64,000 nt of DNA from an uncultured Cellulophaga sp. (GCA_947492955.1 CANLOV010000001.1:372001-436000); one strand, 5' to 3'. Positions 28,427-37,500 are shown, counted from the stretch's first letter. Notes: generated from the sequence alone by a model not told the origin. Translations and numbers: made by a program.

Positions 28427-29341
28427 ATGGAAATACTGTTTGTAAGTAGCGGAAATTGTAAAAACGGAATATCGCCAATTATTCAGAGTCAAGGTAAGTC
28501 TTTAAAAGAATTGGGGCATAGTGTTTCTTTTTTTACCATTAAAGGAAAAGGAATTAAAGGTTATTTAAGTCATGTATTTGTTTTAAAAAAATACCTTAAA
28601 AAAAGTTCTTATGATGTTGTGCATGCGCATTATTCTTTAAGTGCAATGACGGCTTCTTTGGCAGGCGCTAAACCGTTGGTAGTATCTCTTATGGGGAGTG
28701 ATGTAAAAGCATCTCCAATAGTAGCATCAATAATTAAAATCTTTAAAAATATATTTTGGAAAAAGGTAATTGTAAAGTCGTTAGATATGAAAACTTCTTC
28801 AAAAATTAACGATGCTAAAGTATTACCTAATGGAGTAGATTTTAAAAAATTTAAGCCTATAGATAGAAAAAAAGCTTTGGAAGTAACAGGTTGGAATCCC
28901 AATAAAAAACATGTGCTATTTGCTGCAAACCCCAAAAGGAGAGAGAAAAATTACCCATTAGCAAAGAATGCATTTGATAAACTAAAAGACGATTCTGTAG
29001 AACTACATGCATTGGTAGATATACCCAACGAATTAATGCCTTATTACTTTAATGCTTCAGATGTTATTTTATTAACGAGCCTTTGGGAAGGTTCTCCAAA
29101 TGTAATAAAAGAGGCAATGGCTTGTAACAGTAAAATTGTAGCCGTAGATGTAGGAGATATTAAAAAAGTAATTAAGGATACTAGCGGGTGTTTTGTAACC
29201 GATTTTAATGTAGCTGTTTTTTCTAAAAAGCTAAAGCAAGCATTGGCATTAGAAAATAAAACAAACGGAAGAGAAAAAATAGCGCATTTAGATGCTAGTG
29301 TAATAGCAACAGCCCTTACAAACATATATAAAACAGTGTAA
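28427..29341 (+). CDS. Family 4 glycosyltransferase
   Basis: The 304-residue GT-B protein has an N-terminal acceptor domain (HAHYSLSAMTASLAGAKPLVVSLMGSDV) and a C-terminal donor site LLTSLWEGSPNVIKEAMAC matching the GT4 EGxPxxxxEAMA pattern. It is somewhat short. It should add one sugar to the lipid-linked repeat unit; donor and linkage cannot be read. Confidence 0.88.
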   Translation: MEILFVSSGNCKNGISPIIQSQGKSLKELGHSVSFFTIKGKGIKGYLSHVFVLKKYLKKSSYDVVHAHYSLSAMTASLAGAKPLVVSLMGSDVKASPIVASIIKIFKNIFWKKVIVKSLDMKTSSKINDAKVLPNGVDFKKFKPIDRKKALEVTGWNPNKKHVLFAANPKRREKNYPLAKNAFDKLKDDSVELHALVDIPNELMPYYFNASDVILLTSLWEGSPNVIKEAMACNSKIVAVDVGDIKKVIKDTSGCFVTDFNVAVFSKKLKQALALENKTNGREKIAHLDASVIATALTNIYKTV

Positions 29342-29342
29342 A

Positions 29343-30347
29343 ATGGTAAAAGAGTATATAATACATAGTAATGTAGAAAAGATATCAGAAAAGCAATGGG
29401 CTAGCTTATTAGAGGCAGATACTTGTAATTTTTTTCAAACCCCTGAAGCTATTATTTTTTTTACTTCTGTAGGGATAGAGACTTTCTCATTTGTTGTAGA
29501 AAATAACGAAACTATTATAGGTGTACTTACAGGAATTATTCAGAAAGAAAAAGGAATAAAATCTAAGTTTACTAGTAGGGCAATAATTTATGGAGGACCT
29601 GTTTTTTCTAAGGATATAGATGATGATGAGCTTGTAGAATTAATGAGCTTACTTATAAAAAAACTAAAACAAAAAGTTATTTATATAGAAATTAGAAACC
29701 TTAATGATTATAGTGCTTATAAAGAAATATTTAAGCAAGTAGGTTTTAATTATAGTGCGCATTTAAATTTTTATGTAGACTGTACGGATGAGCAGTTGAT
29801 GCGAAAAAGAATGAGTAGTAGTAAACTAAGACAAGTTAAAAAAAGTATAAAAGAAGGCGCTACTATTATTGAAGCCGAAAATGCACAGCAAGTAGCAGCA
29901 TTTTACGAAATTTTACACGATTTATATAAGACAAAAGTAAAAACACCTTTGCCAGATTTTAATTTTTTTGCAACACTATGGAAACAGCAATCGGTTAAGT
30001 TTTTATTAATAGCATATAAAGAAGAAATTATAGGAGGAATAGTAGCTCCTATACTAGCCAATAAAGTAATATACGAATGGTTTGTTTGTGGTAAAGATGG
30101 TCTTTATAAAAATATATATCCAAGTATATTGGCTACTTGGGCTGCAATGGATTATGCGGTAAAAAATAATATACCCCGATTCGATTTTATGGGAGCAGGC
30201 AAACCAGAACAAGATTATGGCGTACGAGAGTTTAAATCAAAATTTGGAGGAGAGTTAGTAGAACATGGGCGGTTTAATTATGTAGCCAAGCCACTCCTTT
30301 ATGGTATGGGAAAAACAGCGGTAAAAATTTTAAAAAAGCACGGATGA
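29343..30347 (+). CDS. FemAB/GNAT-like acyltransferase
   Basis: The 334-residue protein has two GNAT-like halves. The opening EKQWASLLEADTCNFFQTPEAIIFF is typical of FemAB-related proteins, and a C-terminal FDFMGAGKPEQDYGVREFKSKFGGELVEHGRF segment is the FemAB/PEP-CTERM-associated signature. In polysaccharide loci such proteins probably transfer an acyl or aminoacyl group to a sugar. The start lies one base after the previous stop. Confidence 0.82.
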   Translation: MVKEYIIHSNVEKISEKQWASLLEADTCNFFQTPEAIIFFTSVGIETFSFVVENNETIIGVLTGIIQKEKGIKSKFTSRAIIYGGPVFSKDIDDDELVELMSLLIKKLKQKVIYIEIRNLNDYSAYKEIFKQVGFNYSAHLNFYVDCTDEQLMRKRMSSSKLRQVKKSIKEGATIIEAENAQQVAAFYEILHDLYKTKVKTPLPDFNFFATLWKQQSVKFLLIAYKEEIIGGIVAPILANKVIYEWFVCGKDGLYKNIYPSILATWAAMDYAVKNNIPRFDFMGAGKPEQDYGVREFKSKFGGELVEHGRFNYVAKPLLYGMGKTAVKILKKHG

Positions 30348-31411
30348 AAATATTGATAGATATAGGGCATCCTGGCCATGTACATTTGTTTAAAAACTTT
30401 GCAAAAGAAATGATGAACGAAGGACACAAGTTCTTATTTACATGCAGACAGAAGGAGTTCGAAATAGAATTGTTAAAAGCAGAAGGCTTTAATTATGTGT
30501 CCTTTGGTAAAAAATACAATACCACTTTTGGAAAGTTATTTGGCTTGCTAAAGTTCGATTTTATGGAGTTTATACAGGGTTTAAAATTTAAACCAGATTT
30601 GTTTATGAGTCATGGCTCTCCGTATGCAGCACATGCAGCTGCCGTATTAAGAAAACCGCATGTTTCTTTAGAAGATTCTGGGAACTGGGAGCAAATGAAA
30701 ATTTATTTGCCTTTTACAAATTGTGTACTTACGCCCGATGTTTTGTTCGAAGATTTAGGGAGCAAGCAAATTAGATATGCCTCTTACCACGAACTAGCAT
30801 ATTTACATCCCAACTATTTTACAGCAAAAGGGAATCATGCATCTATTTTAAATTTAAAAGAAGGAGAAAAGTATGTAATACTCCGATTTGTATCGTGGAA
30901 TGCTTCGCACGATAAAGGACACAGTGGTTTTTCAGAAAAAGAAAAAAGTAAAATCATAGATTATTTAGCAGCAAAATATAGCGTGTTTATAACCGCAGAA
31001 GGCTATTTGCCAGAAAAGTACCAAAAATACAAAATACGAATAGCTCCAGAGCAAATGCACGAAGTGCTTGCAGGAGCCGAATTTTTTATCGGAGAAGGTG
31101 CAACAATGGCTGCCGAAGCAGGAGTTTTAGGTACGCCTGCCATATATGTAAACTCTATTCGTAGGGCTTATAATGAAGATCAAGAAAAATATGGTTTAGT
31201 ATTTAATTATCAGACAGAAGTAGGTGTTTTTGATAAAATAAAAGAGCTAGAAAATATTCCTAATTTAAAAGAGAACTTTAAAGAAAGAAGACAAAAACTA
31301 TTAGCAGATAAAATAGATATTACGGCCTATATGGTATGGTTTGTAGAGAATTACCCGGAAAGTGAAAAAACAATAAGGAAAAGACCCGAACTACAATACA
31401 ATTTTAGATAA
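30344..31411 (+). CDS. DUF354-like GT-B glycosyltransferase-related protein
   Basis: The 355-residue protein begins MKILIDIGHPGHVHLFKNFAKEM, the DUF354 opening, and has a C-terminal GEGATMAAEAGVLGTPAIYVNS, which looks like a GT-B nucleotide-sugar pocket as in WecB/MurG-like proteins. The family is uncharacterised but is common in polysaccharide loci. It overlaps both neighbours by 1-4 bp. Confidence 0.85.
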   Translation: MKILIDIGHPGHVHLFKNFAKEMMNEGHKFLFTCRQKEFEIELLKAEGFNYVSFGKKYNTTFGKLFGLLKFDFMEFIQGLKFKPDLFMSHGSPYAAHAAAVLRKPHVSLEDSGNWEQMKIYLPFTNCVLTPDVLFEDLGSKQIRYASYHELAYLHPNYFTAKGNHASILNLKEGEKYVILRFVSWNASHDKGHSGFSEKEKSKIIDYLAAKYSVFITAEGYLPEKYQKYKIRIAPEQMHEVLAGAEFFIGEGATMAAEAGVLGTPAIYVNSIRRAYNEDQEKYGLVFNYQTEVGVFDKIKELENIPNLKENFKERRQKLLADKIDITAYMVWFVENYPESEKTIRKRPELQYNFR

Positions 31412-32193
31412 TGGATTTTACAGTAAAAAAATATAAGGAATTATTAAAAGCATTAATAGCTAAAGAATACAATTTTCAGACTTTTGAAGCGTATATTCAA
31501 ACCCCAAAAGAGAAAAGTATTGTACTTCGGCACGATGTAGATTTATTGCCTTATAATTCGCTCGATTTTGCAAAAATACAGGCAAACTTAGGAATAAAAG
31601 GCACCTATTATTTTAGGGCTGTTCCTGAAAGTTGGGATGAAAAAGTGATTAAGAAAATAGCAAAAATGGGTCATGAAATAGGGTACCATTATGAGTGCTT
31701 AACAACTTGTAAAGGTAATTTGGAACTAGGGATTAAAGATTTTGAAAAGAACCTTAAAGCCTTAAGAAAATTAGCACCGGTAGCTACTATTTGTATGCAT
31801 GGCAGTCCCATGTCTAAATACGATTCTAAAGATTTGTGGAAAACCTACGATTATGTAGATTATAAAATAATAGCAGAGCCTTATTTTGATGTAGATTATA
31901 ACAAAGTATATTATATAACAGATACTGGCAGAAAATGGGACGGACATGCTACGAGTGTGCGAGACAAGGTATCTACCAATTTTAAAAATACCTACCATAC
32001 TACAGATGATATAATTAAGGCAATACAAACTGATGCATATCCTAGTGTAGCAATGTTTACCTTTCATCCACAGCGTTGGAACGATAATATGTTGTTATGG
32101 AGTAAAGAATTGGTATTACAAAATACTAAGAATGTAATTAAGGAGTACTTTTTTGTAAAAAAACCAATGATAGAAAAGCCGAATTATGTTTAA
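31411..32193 (+). CDS. Polysaccharide deacetylase-like protein
   Basis: The 260-residue protein has a NodB-like fold: RHDVDLLPYNSLDFA holds the Asp-Asp metal/base motif, GYHYE follows HEIG, and FTFHPQRW is the C-terminal His motif. It lacks a signal peptide, so it probably acts on a cytosolic sugar or lipid-linked intermediate. It is the last plus-strand gene of the polysaccharide locus and its ATG overlaps the previous stop. Confidence 0.87.
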   Translation: MDFTVKKYKELLKALIAKEYNFQTFEAYIQTPKEKSIVLRHDVDLLPYNSLDFAKIQANLGIKGTYYFRAVPESWDEKVIKKIAKMGHEIGYHYECLTTCKGNLELGIKDFEKNLKALRKLAPVATICMHGSPMSKYDSKDLWKTYDYVDYKIIAEPYFDVDYNKVYYITDTGRKWDGHATSVRDKVSTNFKNTYHTTDDIIKAIQTDAYPSVAMFTFHPQRWNDNMLLWSKELVLQNTKNVIKEYFFVKKPMIEKPNYV

Positions 32194-32238
32194 ATAAAAG
32201 AATTTTTAAAGGAATGTAAAACGTGTTCGCTAGTATAG

Positions 32239-32859
32239 TTATTCTTGAAAATATAGTATTTCAGTTTCGTATGTTAAAATTGTTCCAGAATTTAATTTAG
32301 CTTCAACCTCAAAAATTGTTTTGTTGGGTATGTTTACAGGGTTAATTAAGACAAAGTCTAAAAAGTTTATTGCTCTACCATCGGCAACATAAGAATCTAT
32401 AATTGAATTGATTGAGATAAACTCATTATCATAGTTTTGAAAGTCAAAATTATTGGTTACATCAATTTTTTCATTAGTTGAAGTATCAATACTATAAATT
32501 GTTACTTCACTAATTTGATTAGGGTAGTTTTGTACATATCCATCTTCACAAAAACAGTCAATGGAAGCATTTGCTGTTGCAAATCCAAAATCGGAGAACC
32601 TATTTAAAATACTATGCATAGCAATTTGGTTAGATTCTATATCAAAATTAAGAATGAAACTAAAATTATCTTTATCTACAATGTCGTTTTCATTAATTAT
32701 AATTCTTTCGCCTTCGGTTGCCGATATGGCTCTGTAAAAGGGTTCAATAGATACAGCAGTATAAAAATTTTCAAAAGTTTTATTTTCACATTTACAACAA
32801 GAAAAGAATAGTTGTAACGAAAACATTACCGTTAGTACTGTAAAAACTTTTGTCTTCAT
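32239..32859 (-). CDS. Hypothetical lipoprotein
   Basis: The 206-residue protein has a lipoprotein signal peptide ending LFFSC with three closely spaced cysteines (SCCKC). The mature part is rich in Asn/Ile and predicted beta strands. No family recognised. It converges with the deacetylase gene across 45 bp. Confidence 0.7.
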   Translation of the reverse strand: MKTKVFTVLTVMFSLQLFFSCCKCENKTFENFYTAVSIEPFYRAISATEGERIIINENDIVDKDNFSFILNFDIESNQIAMHSILNRFSDFGFATANASIDCFCEDGYVQNYPNQISEVTIYSIDTSTNEKIDVTNNFDFQNYDNEFISINSIIDSYVADGRAINFLDFVLINPVNIPNKTIFEVEAKLNSGTILTYETEILYFQE

Positions 32860-33135
32860 ATTATTAATTTTTTTATTCTCCGTTATAGTCGATTTTTTTT
32901 ACAATAATTTCATAATTCATTGTATTCATCAGTTTTGGTAAACATTATTGAAAATAAATATACTAAAAAGGCTAAACCTTCAAGAATTAGTAATTACTTT
33001 TTTAAATGTTGAATAATGCAGCGCTATAGTTATTTCGCGAATTGTAACTACTATTTTTCTAATAAATAGAAGTTACTATAAATATAAATAACGACTTCGG
33101 AAAAAATTCCGAAATCGTTATTATTTTATGTTTTG
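32860..33135. other. Intergenic gap with a degenerate spacer remnant
   Basis: The gap holds no gene. At 33015-33043 it carries AATGCAGCGCTATAG followed by TTCGCGAATT, a degraded form of the AACGCAGCGCTATG/TCCGCGAATT head found in the array spacers further right. A terminator lies at 33087-33122. Confidence 0.5.
33087..33122 (-). terminator. Terminator downstream of the SRPBCC gene
   Basis: A 14-bp interrupted stem AATAACGA-TCGGAA/TTCCGA-TCGTTATT has a 4-nt A loop. It lies directly after the stop of the minus-strand operon 33136-35405. Confidence 0.75.
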
Positions 33136-33672
33136 TTATTTTTCACATTCAATTTTTAAAAGCTCCATTCCTCTGGCATTCATTTTTGCCATATCTTTTT
33201 TTGCTCCAAAGAGCCACATAAAAAATGCATCAACTAACCCAGATTCAAGATTAAAATCTTGTGTTACTTTTACGATGTTTCCTGTTTTAGAGAATGAATA
33301 TTCAAAAGTAGGATTTGCTTTAAATGGTTTCTGAATACTACATTGCATTTTTATATATTCTAAAGGTTTAATTGTTTTTATTTCTTGATATCCTAAGTCT
33401 TTGCCTTTATTTCCGTTCCAATGAAATTGTGCACCTACTTGCCCATCATCTCCTTTAACTTCCGTTTTTTGTGTTGGGTCAGCTTCATAAAATGGCGACC
33501 ATTTTGGAAAGTTTTTTAAATATAAAACCTTATCGAATGTAGTTTTAATATCGGCATTAATATTTACCGTTTTTTTAATGTTAATATGTTGTAATTTATT
33601 GGCATTGTAAAATCCGATTCCTAAAAAAAGAATTAATGCTGCTGCGATTATTGTTAGTATCATTTTTTTCAT
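33136..33672 (-). CDS. SRPBCC-family (polyketide cyclase/START-like) protein
   Basis: The 178-residue protein has an N-terminal membrane segment (MILTIIAAALILFLGIGFY) and a SRPBCC domain (about 35-175) with INADIKTTFDKVLYLKNFPKWSPF. The fold binds hydrophobic ligands; the ligand is unknown. It is the last gene of a four-gene minus-strand operon led by a Crp/Fnr regulator. Confidence 0.85.
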   Translation of the reverse strand: MKKMILTIIAAALILFLGIGFYNANKLQHINIKKTVNINADIKTTFDKVLYLKNFPKWSPFYEADPTQKTEVKGDDGQVGAQFHWNGNKGKDLGYQEIKTIKPLEYIKMQCSIQKPFKANPTFEYSFSKTGNIVKVTQDFNLESGLVDAFFMWLFGAKKDMAKMNARGMELLKIECEK

Positions 33673-33686
33673 CTTTTAAATTTATA

Positions 33687-34040
33687 TTAGTTTTCCATTG
33701 GAATAATATTTCGAACTTCTACAGATCCTCCCATTTTTAAAATAGGACTGTCTTTTGCCATTGTTACTGCTTCATCTAAAGAATTAGCTTTAACAATCAT
33801 ATTTCCACTAATTGTTTTGCTCTCCAAAATTAAAATACCATCAGATACATTTAAATCTGCAGAGATTTGTTTTCCATTAAAGCCTAATTGATGTGTGCTT
33901 TCTAATTTTTCTTTAATAGCAATATTTCCAATAAAACTGCCCCAATCTTCTTTCATTTGTTTTATTTCTTGTGGTGTAGGTTGGTATTCTGGATTAGGGC
34001 TATATCTAAATACCATCATAAATGTTTGTTCTGTTTTCAT
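33687..34040 (-). CDS. YCII-related domain protein
   Basis: The 117-residue protein is built as one YCII/DGPF-like domain: MMVFRYSPNPEYQPTPQEIKQMKEDWGSFIG and VKANSLDEAVTMAKDSPILKMGGSVEVRNI. The family has a ferredoxin-like fold with a possible Asp/His active site and is often encoded beside sigma factors or regulators. It lies 14 bp upstream of the SRPBCC gene. Confidence 0.85.
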   Translation of the reverse strand: MKTEQTFMMVFRYSPNPEYQPTPQEIKQMKEDWGSFIGNIAIKEKLESTHQLGFNGKQISADLNVSDGILILESKTISGNMIVKANSLDEAVTMAKDSPILKMGGSVEVRNIIPMEN

Positions 34041-34126
34041 CTGTTTTTATTTTTAAGTGTTAAACAATACTCCAAAAGTAGAGGAGTAAAAACAGAAAAA
34101 ACTTTGCCTATGACAAGAAATGAAAA

Positions 34127-34822
34127 CTAGTCCATTTTTTTTGAAGATAACTTGCGGTATACTAATAAATGAAGAAAAATAATAGTTGGTGGAGCAAAGG
34201 CAGGAATAAAGCAAAAAGGAAACTCTGCTAAAATCTCTACACCCTGAATGTTATTATCGATACTTATTTTGGTAAAGATAATAGCCATAGCAGATGTAAT
34301 TAAAATATCTACGAGTCCAAAAGTATTCCATACGTAAGTTAAACGTCTTGCATACATTCTTTTATTTTTAATAGCTTTTACTACAAAAACACTTAATATG
34401 GCAGTTAATATATCTCCAATACCTGCAAAAAGAGCAAATAAAGGCGGTAATAAATTATAAAGAAAGAGAATAATAAAAGTACTACCAATAAGCCTAAAGA
34501 TGTGAATTTTAACTAAATCCTCTAATTTTAGAGTGGTATTTGCCTTTTTACATACTTGTGTACTATAAATTAAGGTTACAAATAGTGCTAAAGGAAGTGT
34601 AGTGGTTAAAACAATTTTTGGAGGTAACATAATAGTATCAAAAAAACCATTAATACTTGCAAAGGCTACTAAGCTTAGGTAAGGAATATAAAAACCAATA
34701 ACTTTCCAAAATCCGTTTTTAACTTGTCCATTTTTTGCTAAATAAGCTACCATAGTAACAGGTATTGAGAATGCTAATAAAAAAAGGATAGAGAAAATAA
34801 TAGGTACTTGTTGTGAAAACAT
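34127..34822 (-). CDS. Hypothetical membrane protein, 6-7 segments
   Basis: The 231-residue protein is mostly hydrophobic, with about seven membrane segments and a short basic loop (KNKRMYARRLTYVWN). No family recognised with certainty. It lies 7 bp after the Crp/Fnr gene and is co-directional, so it is probably a regulatory target of it. Confidence 0.75.
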   Translation of the reverse strand: MFSQQVPIIFSILFLLAFSIPVTMVAYLAKNGQVKNGFWKVIGFYIPYLSLVAFASINGFFDTIMLPPKIVLTTTLPLALFVTLIYSTQVCKKANTTLKLEDLVKIHIFRLIGSTFIILFLYNLLPPLFALFAGIGDILTAILSVFVVKAIKNKRMYARRLTYVWNTFGLVDILITSAMAIIFTKISIDNNIQGVEILAEFPFCFIPAFAPPTIIFLHLLVYRKLSSKKMD

Positions 34823-34829
34823 AGTGGTA

Positions 34830-35405
34830 TTATAAAGAGATTTCTTTTCTAATTCTACTTAAAGATGTATCCGTAATGCCTAAATAGGTTGCAATGTGCT
34901 TTAGAGGTACATTTTGAATTATTGAAGGCTTTTCGTTTAACAAGTTTAAATATCTGTCTTTTGCTTGGTCTGCAATTACAGATATAGAGTGGTTCTTTAG
35001 TTCAAAATAATTGTTCACCAGTCTTGTTCTGCCTACTTCTCTAAAAGCTTCAATTTTAAATAATTTCATAAAGTTGCTAAAGCTAATTTTCCAACATTTT
35101 CCTTTTGTTAATGCTTGTATAGACTCTTTACAAGGCTTTTTTAAAAAATAAGAATGCCAGTCTATTACAATATCCTTTTCAGAAAAGAATTTTGTTGTAA
35201 TATCGTTCCCCTCGGTATCAATAGTAAAAGACCTTAAAAATCCTGTTTCTAAAAAGTAGTAGTAATTAGCTACTTTACCTTTTTCAATAATAAATTCGTT
35301 TTTTTTAAAATCCACTTCTTCAAATTGCATTAATATAGATTCTAATTCTTCTGAATTAAAATTTTCTGGTTTAAAAATGCTTTTTAAAAAATGCGAATGA
35401 TTCAT
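34830..35405 (-). CDS. Crp/Fnr-family transcriptional regulator
   Basis: The 191-residue protein has a cyclic-nucleotide-binding-like domain (about 25-115, VDFKKNEFIIEKGKVANYYYFLETGFLRSF) and a short C-terminal helix-turn-helix (LKHIATYLGITDTSLSRIRKEISL). This small Crp variant is typical of Bacteroidota. The Arg that binds cAMP phosphate is not obvious. It leads the operon with the membrane, YCII and SRPBCC genes. Confidence 0.9.
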   Translation of the reverse strand: MNHSHFLKSIFKPENFNSEELESILMQFEEVDFKKNEFIIEKGKVANYYYFLETGFLRSFTIDTEGNDITTKFFSEKDIVIDWHSYFLKKPCKESIQALTKGKCWKISFSNFMKLFKIEAFREVGRTRLVNNYFELKNHSISVIADQAKDRYLNLLNEKPSIIQNVPLKHIATYLGITDTSLSRIRKEISL

Positions 35406-35430
35406 TGTTGTTTAAGGTTAGGGCAAATGA

Positions 35431-35555
35431 TTATCTAATGGTTTTGTGTATGGTTTAGTACATAATTTAGCAAATAAAAACCGAATAGAAAATCCGCGAG
35501 GATTTTCGTAAGTAGGCTCGTACTAAGCAATGAATTATACACGTTGTTCTAAGCA
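35431..35555. repeat. Cassette spacer CS1 (attC-like)
   Basis: This leftmost spacer has outer arms TTGTGTATGG...TTTAGTAC and GTACTAAGCAATGAATTATACAC, and a central hairpin GAAAATCCGCGAGGATTTTC. Its right core CTAAGCA (35549-35555) complements TGCTTAG at 36208-36214 across gene 35549. The central part is nearly identical to CS18. Confidence 0.7.
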
Positions 35556-36205
35556 GTTTTTATTCTTTTTAAATTATTCATCTGTTGTTCAAAACCTTGA
35601 AATTTATGATTTAAGTCTTGAGCATATTTTCCAGAAGCCCATTCTTTATATAAGTCCAAATAATTTTCTATTTCGTTAGTTTCGTTTATTTGGTCAGTCC
35701 ATTTTAAAGCCAACATTGCTCCACTTTGGTCATAATACAAGTCTTTTCTTGTCAAATAGTATTCAAGATATTTTTTGAGATATTCAATTCCGTTTTGAGT
35801 ATTAAATTTCGCTAAAGCTAAACAGTATCCATTTCCTGCGTAACAAACTTGACTTTTTAAAAGATGAATTCCAATAATATCCTCAACAGTTTTATATTCC
35901 ATTATTGAAGCAAAATACGCTCCAACAATTCTAGTTCTCCAATTAAAATCTCCAAGTAAATTTTTAACAACTTCTATATTCAATTCCGCTCTTATTAGCT
36001 CAAAGTTCCGAATGAATTCATCTGCATTATTTATTCCGAACATATAAAATGGAACACACCACTTTTTTATAAATTCAGGTTCAATTTTATTTTCGTTCGT
36101 ATAATGTTCTAATTCAGCAAATGGACTTGCGTGTCGGATTGTTACACTAGCAGAATGTAATTCAATTTGTTTCTTTGTTTTCTCGTCCATTGTTGATTTG
36201 TTCAA
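35549..36205 (-). CDS. DUF6000-like protein (cassette gene)
   Basis: The 218-residue helical protein has DWNWRTRIVGAYFASIMEYK-type and LLKSQVCYAGNGYCLALAKF-type segments and YYDQSGAMLALKW, which I recognise as a DUF6000-like, HEAT-repeat-flavoured family of unknown function. It has no signal peptide. Its TAG stop lies inside the core of spacer CS1. Confidence 0.7.
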   Translation of the reverse strand: MNKSTMDEKTKKQIELHSASVTIRHASPFAELEHYTNENKIEPEFIKKWCVPFYMFGINNADEFIRNFELIRAELNIEVVKNLLGDFNWRTRIVGAYFASIMEYKTVEDIIGIHLLKSQVCYAGNGYCLALAKFNTQNGIEYLKKYLEYYLTRKDLYYDQSGAMLALKWTDQINETNEIENYLDLYKEWASGKYAQDLNHKFQGFEQQMNNLKRIKTA

Positions 36206-36207
36206 AT

Positions 36208-36389
36208 TGCTTAGTGCGGAGGCAAGGAAACTTTTCGTTTCCGTCTGCGCACGAAGCTAAAGCTTATTGTTTAGTTTTATTTTTTCTTTTCCAAAGCTAA
36301 ATTCGTAAGATTTAACGATATTATAAATCTACATAAACCTTTCGGTTTTGCCCTAAAGCCCGCATTACGTTCAGGTTTTGTTGTCATTA
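36208..36389. repeat. Cassette spacer CS2 (class B, attC-like)
   Basis: The inner arms GCTTAGTGCGG (36209-36219) and CCGCATTACGT (36360-36370) pair over most of their length. A hairpin GGAAACTTTTCGTTTCC lies within. The right core GTTGTCATTA (36380-36389) is the exact complement of TAATGACAAC at 36856-36865 across the next cassette. It shares its body with CS6, CS7 and CS17. Confidence 0.75.
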
Positions 36390-36772
36390 GTTTTTTCTGC
36401 TTCATCATAGAAATCCCCCGATTCCCATTTTCTTTTTCCAAGATATTTTCCGCAATAATTATAGCGTTCAATATATTCGTTTTCTGGTTTTTTATTATAC
36501 CTGAAAACCCATATTTCTCCATCAACCAGTTTTATTCTCCTAAAGCGAATGTCTTTAGAAGAATCAAGTGATTGTATAAATGCAGATTTTCGTTCGAATA
36601 TAATTTCTCCGCTAGAATCCAATACTTTGTCTATTAAAATGACCTTTTTATGTCCCAAGTCCCAGAACAAAAACTTACGCTTTTTCTGAATCTGTTCCGT
36701 TTTTAGAGTAACATTTTCGATTCCACAACTCTCTTTTTTAATTGTTTTTTCCGCTTTCGATTTGGAATACAT
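36371..36772 (-). CDS. Hypothetical protein, probable secreted; start uncertain (cassette gene)
   Basis: The ATG-initiated ORF has 133 residues and matches no family I know. Upstream in the same frame, with no stop, the codons read IEIKSIFTVLFVLLFSFTTW, a convincing signal peptide. It has no ATG, GTG or TTG; the frame offers only ATT (36836-36838) or ATA (36842-36844). Either a rare start is used, the start codon has been lost, or there is a sequence error. The last codons run through core GTTGTCATTA before the TGA. Confidence 0.6.
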   Translation of the reverse strand: MYSKSKAEKTIKKESCGIENVTLKTEQIQKKRKFLFWDLGHKKVILIDKVLDSSGEIIFERKSAFIQSLDSSKDIRFRRIKLVDGEIWVFRYNKKPENEYIERYNYCGKYLGKRKWESGDFYDEAEKTNDNKT

Positions 36773-36855
36773 TAGCCCGTTCGTCCAAGTTGTGAACGAG
36801 AATAGAAGAACAAATAAAACTGTAAAAATTGATTTAATTTCTATTGAGTTAAAAT

Positions 36856-36950
36856 TAATGACAACGCAGCGCTATGTGGAGTCCGCGAATTTTTATGGAA
36901 ATATAGGAAAAACTTTTTCGTTTTTTTACCTCAGTTCTTTGTTGTGATTA
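36856..36950. repeat. Cassette spacer CS3 (class A, short)
   Basis: It is only 95 bp and consists of the class A head ACAACGCAGCGCTATGTGGA...GAATTTTTATGGAAATATAGG plus the AAAACTTTTTCG run. The left core TAATGACAAC matches CS2's right end. The right core GTTGTGATTA (36941-36950) pairs 9 of 10 with TAACCACAAC at 37501-37510 across the next gene. Confidence 0.75.
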
Positions 36951-37486
36951 GTTTTTTCTTCTTTAAGAAACCACGATTTTTCATTCAGTTCGTTTAGACT
37001 CCTAGCTGGATTTCCATTTATTTCGGTCATTTTTTTACAGATTTGCTTGAAATCAGCATTTTCAATGAGAGCCATATCAGTTATAAAGTCAGTTTCTCCA
37101 AATCCACCAGCTCCAATAAGTATTTTATTTGATGATTTAAAGATATTACTTAATTCGGTGATTATTTTATATAGCTCTTTTGATATATTTTTCTCGGTTA
37201 AGTATAAACTTGAAAATCTTTCGACACATCCAATACAAACTACATTTTTGTAGATATTAATGTCAAAACTATCACCCTCTCCAGTAATATATTCAGGGCT
37301 ATCTTTTTCAGCTTCTATTTTACTAATCCACCAATTTCCTTTTACGTTTTTGGTGAATGTTCGGTTCTTCTCCAGATGAAGATATTCAGGTTTCAGCTTT
37401 TCGAAAACACCATTAAGTTTTTCCCTGATTTCCTCAACTGAGTAATCTTTTTCTTTTGGAATTATACAGTCAATATGTGTTCCCAT
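36926..37486 (-). CDS. Hypothetical cytosolic protein (cassette gene)
   Basis: The 186-residue protein has no signal peptide or membrane segment. It begins MGTHIDCIIPKEKDYSVEEIREKLNGVFEKL, has a mixed alpha/beta composition and a Gly-rich ILIGAGGFGETDFI stretch. Its size and style recall immunity proteins of polymorphic toxin systems, but I see no specific motif and no toxin beside it. Its 3' end reads into spacer CS3. Confidence 0.65.
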   Translation of the reverse strand: MGTHIDCIIPKEKDYSVEEIREKLNGVFEKLKPEYLHLEKNRTFTKNVKGNWWISKIEAEKDSPEYITGEGDSFDINIYKNVVCIGCVERFSSLYLTEKNISKELYKIITELSNIFKSSNKILIGAGGFGETDFITDMALIENADFKQICKKMTEINGNPARSLNELNEKSWFLKEEKTNHNKELR

Positions 37487-37500
37487 TTAGCTTATTTAAT

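Noticed and set aside
32614-32811. 65-residue plus-strand ORF
   Set aside because: It is antisense to the lipoprotein gene 32239-32859 and has no independent support.
36277-36525. 82-residue minus-strand ORF
   Set aside because: It lies mostly in spacer CS2 and overlaps gene 36371-36772 in another frame. No protein-like features.
36926-37486. Toxin-antitoxin or immunity pair with a neighbour
   Set aside because: The style of the protein suggests immunity proteins, but no toxin domain or co-directional overlapping partner is present in the same unit.
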